Assembly (NCBI GenBank): GCA_032358255.1
Contig: JAULBX010002335.1
Coordinates: 83,095-147,094, forward strand
Direction of reading: 5' to 3'
Length of the DNA: 64,000 bases
DNA from: Heterotrichella gracilis
Taxonomy: Eukaryota; Sar; Xanthophyceae; Tribonematales; Xanthonemataceae
The notes under the pieces were generated by a model that worked only from the letters and a program-made list of their open reading frames with translations, made no database searches and had not been told where the DNA came from. A program made the translations under genes and the position numbers. This document shows, in pieces, positions 1 through 10,043 of the stretch; within the stretch, counting starts at the first letter, position 1; each line of letters opens with the position of its first letter.

Positions 1-3
1 ACC

Positions 4-822
4 ATGGCAGGTGGCGCGCAGTCTGCACAGGTCACCCGCTTGCGGAGGTTAGTTGCAAAGCTAAGGAAGGACAGGGATTCGGCGATAAGGGTGATAAGGA
101 TTAAGGATGAGACGATTCAGGCCAAGGACGAGCTGATTAAGCTCAAGGAAGAGGTGATTAAAACCAGGGATGAGAGGATTAAGGCCCAGGATGAGCTCAT
201 TAAGATCAATAATACGAAATTTAAAGCCAAGGATGAGACAATTTACACCAATAAGGTGACCTGCTGTCTTCAGTATTGTCTTGCCCCTGTGAGCCTGTCC
301 CCTTGCCACCGCAATAAAACCCACTCTCTGTTCAGGAGATCGCTGCGTTGGCCAGCCCAAGACACACGCTGCCAGGGCATCCCCTCAGGTGACCTGCTGT
401 GCATGGTAGTGCGCTGTCATTTTGAATCTGACCCTTGCAGTCATAACCAAGCCCACTGCTCCTTCAGGATGTCCACCCATTGGTGTTGTTGCTGGCGATG
501 GTTATAATTATACCATCATGCGTATGTATCTTGGGTATTTATGCAAGACACCATCAGATGTCTGTTGCCTCGAGACTAAACCCTGGCAACAGCCCCGAGT
601 CGCAAGGTTGCAATTGCAAGCAGGGTGAAACGCAGGCTGTGCCAGGTGCGATTTTGTTTTTGAGAATCACACTTGAACAATAGTCCCATTTTCATGGCTA
701 CAACAGCTTCAAATATTTTGATATAGAATGCATTTTCCAGAAGCAGTGACTGGACGATACTATCTGTCCAGTTTCTACTACTGACGGAGGGCGTTCGTGT
801 TGCCTATTTTGCAGGAAAGTGA
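4..822 (+). CDS. Family copy A: coiled-coil plus transmembrane protein
   Basis: I do not recognise the family; it recurs three more times in this window (near 40.4, 41.8-42.7 and 44.65 kb). Likely exons are 4-255, 468-645 and 815-822. The first encodes a charged coiled coil with KAKDE/KEEVIK-like repeats (AKDELIKLKEEVIKTRDER). The second encodes one hydrophobic helix (VLLLAMVIIIPSCVCILGIY) followed by the family signature NPGNSPESQGCNCKQGE. Splicing to 815 adds two residues and a TGA, as also happens in copies C and D. The ATG at 4 sits in an ACCATGG context, but copy C has an upstream membrane exon, so this copy may start before the window. The intron at 256-467 contains a second, diverged copy of its own 5' part. 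Function is unknown; a membrane-tethered coiled coil is inferred only from sequence. Confidence 0.45.
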
Positions 823-1874
823 GAGGGAGCAGCTGCTGTAAGATCAGTTTTTCAGCAATTAGGGCCTGGCAAGCGGGTCATATATATCCATGGCGTGGAT
901 GGAGAAATTGATGGGATCTATGGTGTCAAACCAGGTGCTGGTGATTGAGGAATTCCGCCCCTTGTTTTGTGTATCTGCAAAAGCACCTTTTGATACCACA
1001 CATCCCATCACTTTTTTCATCCACGCCATGGAGACAAATGACCCGCTGGCCATTTATCCCAACATGGTCTGGTTGGACCCCGTACTGTGGGTGGCATTAA
1101 TCTTGCCCCAGAAAGGTTGCTCCCACCTACAATACCCTGCCAAATCAGACCATGTCGGCATATATGGCGAGCGGGCTACTTGCCTAGCCCAGATGGAATT
1201 GCCCACGCGGCAATCGCCCACCGCACCATCGCCAGAGGTGCCATCACCGCCATCGCCAACACCGCCACCCCCATCTGTACCAGCGGCAGCGCCACCTGGC
1301 AGCTGGGCACGGGCATCCATCGCCACCTGGCAGCTGGGCAAAGGCGTTTTTATGGTCACCTAGCATCCAACCTGGCAGCTGAGCAAGGCCGTCCATCGAT
1401 CGGTATCAGCTGATGGCACACCCTCATCCACCTTGCAAAGTAGGTGGATGGTCACCGCTGGTCAGCAGGCTAGGCTAGCAGGCTGAGTTTGCTATGTAGG
1501 CGGTGGTGCCCTAAAGGGTGTTGGTTTAATGTTCCTTGACACATTTTGCTACCATGTTAATAATATTTTGCATGGAACTATGGCATGGTACCATGTGATA
1601 CGATGGCACCACAAGCAGCCAGAAACTTTCTTTTAAGGCTGGTCTTGCACAGGCCTTAGCCAATGCCAGCAGGCGGGGCACTGCTAGTGATCGGATTACT
1701 GGACCTTTGGATGCATTTATTTCATTGCGAGTATTAATTACCAGCGTAGCTATGACATTGTTGCTGTTCAGTGTTCAGTGCAGTGCAAGAGTTTGATGCT
1801 GTTGTCAGGTTCAAGGCCTGGCATGTACAAAATTTGCAGCTGAACTGCCAACGGCTTCCTGTAGGTTACCGGGT
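823..1874 (+). other. Conserved 3' flank of family copy A, decayed
   Basis: This stretch aligns by eye with the sequence after copies C (42,696 on) and D (44,996 on). It holds a second-frame reading such as MAWMEKLMGSMVSNQVLVIE (from 890) that matches WINRVMGGVVRNRELVIE in copy D, but stops and frameshifts differ between copies. From about 1290 to 1395 a roughly 38-bp unit containing CACCTGGCAGCTGGGCA repeats three times. I see no intact gene. Confidence 0.4.
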
Positions 1875-2027
1875 GGGTGTGGTGATATTGCCGATGCAGG
1901 GCCCTCTGGGGACCAGCTCTTCAGCTTATCTCGTGCGCAAGCCCAAGATGACAGCGCGGGCTGGAGCACGAGATAAGCTGAAGAGCTGGTCCCCAGAGGG
2001 CCCTGCATCGGCATTATCACCACACCC
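1875..2027. repeat. Long near-perfect inverted repeat (62-bp arms, 29-bp loop)
   Basis: The left arm, 1875-1936, is the reverse complement of the right arm, 1966-2027, with a single mismatch. The 29-bp loop can pair a little further (AGCCC with GGGCT). The left arm belongs to the dispersed family flank (compare 43,590-43,660 and 41,480-41,530, which have only one arm). The right arm therefore looks like an inverted duplication of family sequence. A transcript would fold into a hairpin of more than 60 bp. Confidence 0.85.
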
Positions 2028-2286
2028 ACACAAAGGCTGTGTAATGCAATCCGGTGATCGCCATACTCTCTTTGCAAAATAGGCACTGGCCCTGGCAGCT
2101 GCACGCTGCCAATCAAAGATTCCAGATTTTCTTGCTCAACAATGTTGTCAGCTCAAACCATTGTCAACTGCACACAGCACCCCTTGCCCCCTCCCCTCCT
2201 GCGCTGCGTATTAACCCCGATCACACACCCTCCCTTCATGCGCCACGTGTCGCCTCCCGCACCCTCACGTCCCCTCCCCTCCTGCA

Positions 2287-4121
2287 CTACGTATCAAAGC
2301 CCGAGTACACCCCAAAGTTCCTTGCCAGCCGCTTCTCTTCCTCCACGTAATTCTTCCCCTTGGGCGCCTGACCCAGCTCGCGCTTGCGCTTCTCCTGCAC
2401 ATGCAACACCCTAGCTTAGGGTTCTGGGTCTGAAAGGCAAAGGTAGTATGCAACACGCAGCTACATGGACACAGCTGCAAGCCAAAAAGCACGATGGTTA
2501 ACAACAGACCCGGGTCTGCACACATCTCGAACTGATTGCAAACTGCAATGATGTCACCAAGGCTCATGCTTTAGGGTATTACTCCAGGGCTTTCCACCAG
2601 GGCTTTCTTGCCATGCACGAGGCCTCGCGAAGGTTTTCCCGCACAATTTGCGTAAAGCCAGCGGCGCCTCCTTCCGAATGCGCTGCTACTCCACCCTCAA
2701 TACGCAGGCGGGCAGAGTGGACAGCAGCACCCAGCCCCTGGTCAGCAGCTACAAGGGTATCCACCAGGGTTATGCACCCAGGGTTTGTGACTAGGGTTTC
2801 ACTAGGGTTTCCCCCCTAAGCGTCAGCCTCACACACCTTTTGCTTGAAGGTCATGCGTGCCTCCTCCCGCAGGCGCTGCTGCTCTGCCCGCCCCTCCTCA
2901 CGCAGGCGGGCAGAGTGTGCGGCGGCCTTGACCGCAAGGCCAGCGGTCAGCTCAGCACCCTCTGTCGCCAGCATGCGGGTGCGCTCCCGCTCCTGCATGA
3001 GGGTTTCACATGTGGAGTTTAGTGTAGGGTTTAGGGTTTAAAACACCAGCTCAGCACCCTCTGTTGCCAGCATGCAGGTGTGCTCCTGGTTCTGGGTGCA
3101 CGAGTGGCGTATTAGGGTTCAGGTTGAAAGTTAGGGTTCCTGTCAGCAGGAGGCGGGTGAGCTCCTGGTCCTAGATTTTGGGTTCAAGTTTAGGGTCTAG
3201 GTTTCCTGTCAGAAGGTCAGCATGCGGGCGCTCCCTGTCCTAGGGAGAGGATGGCGCATGTTGACATCATCTTTCAGACACCCTAACAAGGTGATTGAGT
3301 CAAACTAGTGAATCCCAAGAGGGCACAATACCACCCATACCACCATTATTTTTTGCATGAGTCACGAGTTGACCAGGTGGATGCCCGCGCTCTGTTGTGA
3401 GTGAGTCACAAACCACCGCAGCCAATGCAGCTATGGAGCACAGCATAGGGTTTGCGTGCGTGGAGTGCCTGCTGTAGGGTTTGGGTTTAGGGTGTAGGGT
3501 ACCTGTAAGCTCTCATGCGCATCAGCCGCGCTGCCTCTGTCCTTGCCATCGCCCCTGTGCGCAGTGGTGCAGGGTTTGTTAAGTGTAAAAGGGAGAGGGA
3601 CGATGTTTGGTGGTAGTATAATGTCGGCCACTAGCAATGGCATGGCTTGGTCAAGCATGGCATGTGTGCAACTATTGGGGAACGGTGCAACCAGTAACCT
3701 TCAGATAGTTTAACGTCAAAGATTGCTCAGACAAGAGTCTGGGCTCCAAATTCAGCAGTACGCTGTATGCATGCATATAGCCTGGACATATGCATGCATC
3801 ATGGGTGCTCCCTTTCAACCCTTTTACAAACGGTGAACCCCTAGCAACAGGCAGGCATTCAAAGAATGCTTACCACGCCCAATTTCCCGGTTCAAGGTCT
3901 TCCTTAGGAGGAGGTACAAACAGCACAGATGGACCGCTCTTGTAGCCATGCTCCTGGAGGTCTTCGACCGTTATGGATAACACTTTGGCCTTCTTTTTTG
4001 ACAAGATGTCGTCTGTTTCAACTTCTGCGCCGCCCTGACCCGACCCTTGCTGCGAGCTGTCGCCGTCGCTGTCCGTGCCTGAGAGCTCTGCAAGCGCGTC
4101 CATGAACTTCGCTCGAGCCAT
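2287..4121 (-). CDS. Conserved eukaryotic coiled-coil protein, C-terminal GKNYVEEEKR motif
   Basis: Four exons on the minus strand: 4121-3874, 3554-3503, 2992-2837 and 2394-2287. Every junction keeps phase (2, 0, 0), giving 187 residues. The N-terminus (MARAKFMDALAELSGTDSDG) is acidic and serine-rich; a proline patch (VLFVPPPKEDLEPGNWAW) follows. The middle is a charged alpha-helical coiled coil (ARLREEGRAEQQRLREEAR). The C-terminus reads ELGQAPKGKNYVEEEKRLAR then NFGVYSGFD and a stop. That C-terminal block looks like a strongly conserved short motif of an uncharacterised eukaryotic family, but I cannot name it with confidence. It is head-to-head with the BTB gene. Exon 3 has spawned partial copies in its own introns and about 43 kb away at 45.5 kb. 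Confidence 0.7.
2600..3240 (-). repeat. Decayed partial copies of exon 3 inside introns
   Basis: Besides the coding exon (2837-2992), 2640-2760 carries a diverged copy of the same helix (AVHSARLRIEGG against AAHSARLREEGR). 3040-3085 and 3195-3240 carry short copies of the acceptor edge (CAGCATGC-GGTGCGCTCC). They are separated by TTTAGGG-type motifs. None joins the reading frame. Confidence 0.6.
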
Positions 4122-5233
4122 GGCGGGGCGGGCCGGAGTGCAAAACGCCCACACACCAGAGAGGTGGCCCGCTACAGCTTGCGATAAGGGAGCAGAAAAA
4201 ACGGCACTGGACGGCAGGAACAGGTGTACTGGGAAGTGGTTGGTCCACTTCCTGCGCAAGGTTACCTCGCCAGCTGGTTGCGTGCGTGCATATTGCAAGG
4301 ACAACGACTGGGATGCCCAGGCTAGTTTCAACTGGTGCCTTAAGAGCTGTGAAGGAAACTGATACACAAAAAGACTGTAGTGCTTGTTGTAGCTTGGCTT
4401 TGCTTTCAACCGTCGTCTTTCAACTGGCCAGTTGCAAGCTGCTAGCATTTTTAGGGTTTTGGAGTACCCTACCCTAGGGTTTGTCTGACAAACCATGGCA
4501 TGCTTGTTCAGCATATGGGCATTCGCAAATACCAGCGACGTGGTTCGTCTCTCAAGTTGCCATTCGGATAAGTTAACATGCTTCTCAAGAGCCACTCTCG
4601 CCTGAACGGCTGTGTCCGCGTGGCATGCAAGGCTACTGCGCCGCAAGCTAAACGGTACTCGTAACGTTGAAGTAAAGGTGCAAGTTGAGATGGAGCAGGC
4701 TACGAAGTATAAGTATAAGTATAAGTATAAGTATAAGTATAAGTATAAGTATAAGTATAAGTATATGTGAAAGATTCGGGAGTGCACCGTACAGACGTCT
4801 TCCGGCGTTAGCATTGCATGCATGTCCAATCGGCGCTTGCATGCATGCATTAAAAGATGTTTTCAATAGCTTGTTCCCACTGTTAGGCAGCAGGGTTTTG
4901 GATAATTTGCAAGATTTGCAGTCTCTTCGCCATCTTGGGCATTTGTCATGTGCGTCTTTGGGTGGTCCCAGAAAATAGGCTTCGTGCTTTCTGGACAACC
5001 TCTCATAACGTTCTCTGCACCCAACAAAGCACCCAACAGCAAACTGCAAGTATTTCACTTTGGTGAAGGTGCCCAATGATAGTTATATCTTGTTAGCCTG
5101 GCTGAACTTTCGGAGGTTTGTTTAACGGCACCCTTGAGTGAGTAGTCCTTGTGATGACAACAGCACCCTTCTTGCTTTTCAACTGACGCCAACCTCGTAC
5201 ACGCCAGTAGTGTCCTCCGTCACTTGGTTTGCC
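4122..5233. promoter_or_regulatory. Divergent intergenic region (coiled-coil gene / BTB gene)
   Basis: This 1.1-kb spacer between two start codons on opposite strands must hold both promoters. It contains a hexanucleotide microsatellite and two TGCATGCA palindromes (4815-4824, 4838-4852). The long minus-strand open frame here mostly reads through the microsatellite (YLYLYL) and is not a gene. Confidence 0.5.
4705..4764. repeat. Microsatellite (AAGTAT)10
   Basis: Ten perfect AAGTAT units lie in tandem in the divergent spacer. Confidence 0.95.
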
Positions 5234-8200
5234 ATGGCTGACGACCGGCTGTCACAAGCTGAGGAGGGCCTCCAGCAGCAGAACCTGTTGACACTGCGGG
5301 GCATGCTTAGCTCTGATGCCTACAACGACGTGTGCTTTGTGTGCAACGACGGCGCCCAGGTGCACGCCAACAGGGCCTTCCTGGCAGCACAAAGCACCTA
5401 TTTTGAGAGCCCGCTGCAGGGTGGATCCTCCGGAATGAGGGAGGATGGCACGTACCAGCTGGTGATAAATTTCCCACAGGCATCCAGTGGCGCACTGAAG
5501 CTGGTGCTGGACACCTTGTACTCAGCCAGCCTCACAGCCATCCAGCCTGATGTGACTGCGGTGAAAGCCTACTCCCTGGCTTCGCAGTATGGCCTAGACT
5601 CGCTGTGCAGGGCCATTGAGGCTGCCGTTGCTGCTAAAGTCGGCCCTGGAACACTTGGCCAGTTGCTCTCTGCAGCCGTTGAGCACAGCACAGAGCCTCT
5701 ACAGGCAGCGCTGTCGGGTTGTGTGAAAGAATGGGACGGTGCACCACGTGGCAGCTTCACGTTTGAGGGGTTCAGCATGCCAGCGGTGCTGTACCTGCTT
5801 TTGCATGTGGCAGATCTTCCCTTGAGCCAGGCCCAGGCGGTGATTGCTCTGGTGGAGTGGGGCAAGGAGCGGGTGGCGGGTGATGATCAAGGCAATGCCC
5901 ATGGGTCCCACCAGCCTAGTGCACTGGCGCAGCTCCTGCAGCCTGCCATGGCGCTCATCGACACCTCTCAGCAGTTGATCCAGCAGTGGCAGAGAAACAC
6001 CTGGTGCCACATGATTTCATGAGCCAGGAGGAGATGGTCAATTTGCTCACACAGCAGGCAGCCAAAGAGCAGGCGCTGGAAGCGAGGCGTGCTGCTGCCA
6101 TCAAGTATAATGGCAACTACTGGAAGGCAATGGCCTACACCATTTTGAGTGTGTTCCACCTTGTGTTGGCAGTTGGCGCCTTGATCCACCCCCAGCTGGT
6201 GAGTGAACACCCTGCATACCCTACTGTAGGGTAAACCTCTTCCACAATAGATGTGGCCACCCGCAGTGAGGGTGTTGTCTCTAAAGGTTAAGTCACGGTG
6301 TTTGACCGTCAGTAATTGGCAGAGTGCACCAGGGATGTATCCAGTGGTATAGCAGGCGGGTCCACAGCTGCCACAGGTCTCCCCTCCTGCCTCACCTTCT
6401 GGTGCAGCACCGATGGCCGGCCGCACTCCATCACGCTGTACCCCACCGCAGCACAAGTATCATCACATTCAATCTTTGCACACACATTCCATCAACAGTT
6501 CATGGCAGTGATCGCAGAGCTGGTGTGGCACTTCGTCAAATTTGCAAAATCAATTCATCGCATTCCTCACCATGTACTGTGCAGTTCCCAAATTCCAGTC
6601 ACCCTCAGTGGACCTTACAACCCCTGCCCTGCCTCCATCCCTCTCCCTCTCCCTTGTTTCCCACGCTGTTTATGCCTCCACCTCACTGCACCTGGCTCAC
6701 CGTGACGCTGCATTACCTCACGTACGTCACATGCAGGACTGGAATTGGACTGCCCCCACTTTCACCGTGCCTTGCATTGAGCTTCATGTTGTCCCTCTTC
6801 CCACAGATCGGCTATGTGTTCTTTCACCAAGATGCGCTGCCCTCCTATCCTGGGACATCGGTGGGGATTGTGGGCCGCCTGCTAGGGATCACATTCCTCA
6901 TGGTCTCTGCGTCGTGCATCCTGTGCTCATACTTTGTGGTGAGTGACTGAATGCTATTGGGAATTGGCACTGAGTCAATGTGGGGATGCATGCTTGATGA
7001 TGCTGGCCTTGCGATCCCTCTCCCTGTCAATCGCTGTCTGATTTGTGTTGAGGCTGCGGTGTGTAACGTGCAACTCCAAACCACGTAGTCACATATTCTC
7101 ACGCCCCACCAGCTCACACCGCAGGATTTCGTGTGCAGGTGTTCAGGGCAGACGACGAGTATGCCCCGCTGATGCTGAACAAGCTGCACGATACGCTGGT
7201 GGAGTAGAGCATAACGGCACTCACACTGCTGCTGCTGAACGCCACGGCCTGGTGGGGATTGCTGCTGGGATTCCTGGTGTTTCGATCCACATGTGCGATC
7301 CTTATCGCATGCATGACCAAGGAGGTCAGGGCCAGCGGGCAAGCAGCCCCGCTAGGGGTCGCAGGTAAGGATTGTGGGGCCTTGAAATAAACAGTGAACA
7401 GGAGGATTTTCCATCATTTTTCATGCAATCTAGGCCGGGATTGAGCAGGCGTGTTGGCATAAGGGTGAGGTACGCAGTTGGGTGGTACCCTCCTGTTGCC
7501 CATGTTCAAGTGCTAGGAATTAGGGTAAGCGCGCAGTGTTGGCAAAACCCTCCTGTTGTCCTGTGGGGTTCCCCATCACCGGGGGTCATAACGCTGTGGT
7601 TGGGTGTGGTGTAGGTGCTTTAACCTCCCATGCCCGTTCACCTGATGCCCCTTGTGGCCACTCACAGACCATGCAGCTCATTTGCTCAGTGGGGCATGGT
7701 GTTTAGGGTGTAGGGTTCAGATGTCTGGTGTGGCCTGCATGTATCAGTCATGCATGCAGCTCCAGAGCAGTGCAACAGTGCGCATGTGTTGCCCGTGTTC
7801 AAGCGGGCCGCCCTTTTACAAGGGTCTCCCGCATGGTTGCAGGTTTTCAACAAGGGGATTGAAAGGTTTCTGACCATGTTGCCCCCTCCAGGCACCGTCA
7901 AACCTGCAACCCTTTGTAAGACCCTAAAGCTAAACCCTGCACGATGGTCAACTCGCTATGCATATCATTTCTGATCACGGTACCCCGGGGGCCCCTTGTT
8001 ATTTGCAGGCCCTCCAGGCACCATCAAGCCCTAGCACGATCTATACTTCCCCTTGAAAATGCTGCTTACTCTGCTGGCCAACGAGGCGGGTGTGTCCTGC
8101 ATCGTCTTCCCTGCTTACACCCTGCAGAAGGCGTTTGGCGCCATGGACGATGCCCAGGTGGACTACTATTGGCGCTTCATTAATGTAATTGTGTCATACA

Positions 8201-8685
8201 TGGGGCAGCAGTTTGCCGACGTGATCGATTGGGTACTGACCACGAGGGGCAATGGGGGGCGCAGAATGGCCATCCCCTGGTTCCTGGCGTGCACTGCTGT
8301 GGCTGGCATCATGTGGGGGGTGCTGTCAGCAGCGAGGCGGACGATTGGGCCAATCGGCGGCGCCCAGCTGACTTTCGAGTGGCAGGTAATGGGCGCAGGG
8401 ATGCAGATCCTCCTGCCCATGTTGGTTGGCCTGGCTGATCGCTCAGTGCTGTTCCCCAGGGGTTCTGGGGTGCCCAACATGGCCATCCCCTGGTTCATCG
8501 CATCGGTCTCTCATTGTTGGGTGTTGGCAATCAACGTGTGGCAGGGGGGGGTGTGGCAGGCATGTGGCCGCCCCTGGCTGGTTCTAGTCTTTGGATTCTG
8601 GGTGGTGTGCTCCCTGTGCGCTAACATGTGGAGGGAGGAAAGGGACAAACTACCAAGGATCCGCCCCAAACCCCCAGCGCAGTGA
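5234..8685 (+). CDS. BTB/POZ domain protein continuing into multi-TM exons (lesions present)
   Basis: The start is the ATG at 5234 (GCCATGG). Residues 20-120 form a BTB/POZ domain (YNDVCFVCNDGAQVHANRAF, then FLAAQSTYFES), followed by a BACK-like helical region. Near 5985 the frame must shift by one base to continue into VAEKHLVPHDFMSQEEMVNL and a membrane helix (AYTILSVFHLVLAVGALI), which ends at a GTGAGT donor at 6198. In-phase exons follow: 6807-6938 (LLGITFLMVSASCILCSYFV) and 7139-7364, the latter with an in-frame TAG at 7205-7207 before more membrane sequence. A final open stretch (about 8041-8685) has five hydrophobic segments, ends at the TGA at 8683, and repeats the phrase MAIPWF twice. 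The link to the last exon does not keep phase in my model, so two genes remain possible. BTB domains usually recruit cullin-3; fusion to a polytopic membrane part is unusual. Confidence 0.5.
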
Positions 8686-10043
8686 TATTTTCCCCTTGCA
8701 GACATGTCAGGATTTTTGCTCCCCTCTGCACATGTGTCCCCTGCTTGGGCACAGCATAACATGGAACAAAAATTGAAATCGAACTGCAAGGCGCATATGC
8801 TATATAGTGGGTGAGGCTGACGGCGCATTGTGTGGCAGGCTGGCCACCTGGTAAGTCTTAGACCTAAATTAGCCACAGCAGTTTAAAAAATATGGAGTTT
8901 GAAGTGGTATTGTGTAGACATGGCAGACTCTTGCCAAGACTACTGAGTAGCTGCTGTACTTAAAGTTTGATTAATTTAGTCTGCGCTTTTTATATGCCGA
9001 ATATGTTGACCAATGTGTCACAGCCACTAGGCCAGGTCCTGGATGATCATGCGTGGTAATTACATTATAATCATTATGTTTACAAGTGGTAGCGTCGATT
9101 GCACGGGGGGCAACAGTTTTCGACAGATAGCTGTAGAGATAATCATTGCAGCAGCTGCTGCTGCAGTCACTGTTGAACTGCGTAGGTGCCAGCAGCCTGG
9201 CCCAGGACTAGTCTGCGCATTTCATTTTCGTTTTTCAAAACTGCTGTGATGTGGTCCAGGGCACCAATACAGTATTTGTATTGTATGTGCCATAGGTGCG
9301 CGGCAAGCTGGCCCAGCAATGTCTATGTAAGCTTTGAAGTTTGCTGTCACTGAATCGTCCACAGTATAGAACCAGGACACCCTATGTGGAACTAGGATAC
9401 CGCGGCACGGTATGTACCATTGGTAGCTGGCAGCAAAAAGGTCCTCAGCAAAGATATATGGGATGTGGTTCCGCGGCAAGTAAAGACATTCTCGCAGCCG
9501 AACCACATCCCATATTGGCATTGGCAAACCCCACAAACAAAGTCATTGCCTATGCAATGCATGTCACATAAACCACCCAACGCACTGCGGCACTAAAACA
9601 CCGCCCCTTCCCACATCAGCACAATGTGTCATGTTATGATGCACCCCCTCGTCCCTGTCACCCGCCCGCCCACCCACCCACCACGGGCGGGGTCCTCCAA
9701 ACCCCTTCTAGCATATGCATCCAGCCATGATAAAACGTGCAGCTGTCATACACGCCATCCCCACCCTCCATCCCTAGGATACCTCAGATGGAAGGAACAA
9801 ACAAACAAACAAAAGCCGTTCCAAGTCGTCAATGGAAGGAACAACATGCACTTGTCCATTTTCCCCTTTAAAGTCCTCTTCTTGCCCCGCTTCCCATCCA
9901 CAACCCTCGCCCTAGCTGCAGGCGCCACCTGTTAATCCGAAGAATATGCCGTGCATGGCCATCATGTCATCATCATCCTGCCCCAGACAGTCAACTGCTG
10001 CTCCATCCCTGGGATCAGGATTGACCTGGCTCCAATCCCCAGC
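8686..10043. other. Convergent intergenic region with a small hairpin
   Basis: No gene seen. At 9456-9471 and 9500-9515 there is a perfect 16-bp inverted repeat (ATATGGGATGTGGTTC) around a 28-bp spacer. A short AAAC repeat lies near 9796-9812. The region separates the 3' ends of two convergent genes. Confidence 0.6.

Noticed and set aside
3870-4850. 326-codon open frame on the minus strand
   Set aside because: Only the last 82 codons (from the ATG at 4121) belong to a gene. The upstream part translates the AAGTAT microsatellite and promoter sequence.
9456-9515. 16-bp inverted repeat as a transposon end or terminator
   Set aside because: No target duplication and no ORF between the arms. Recorded only as a small hairpin.
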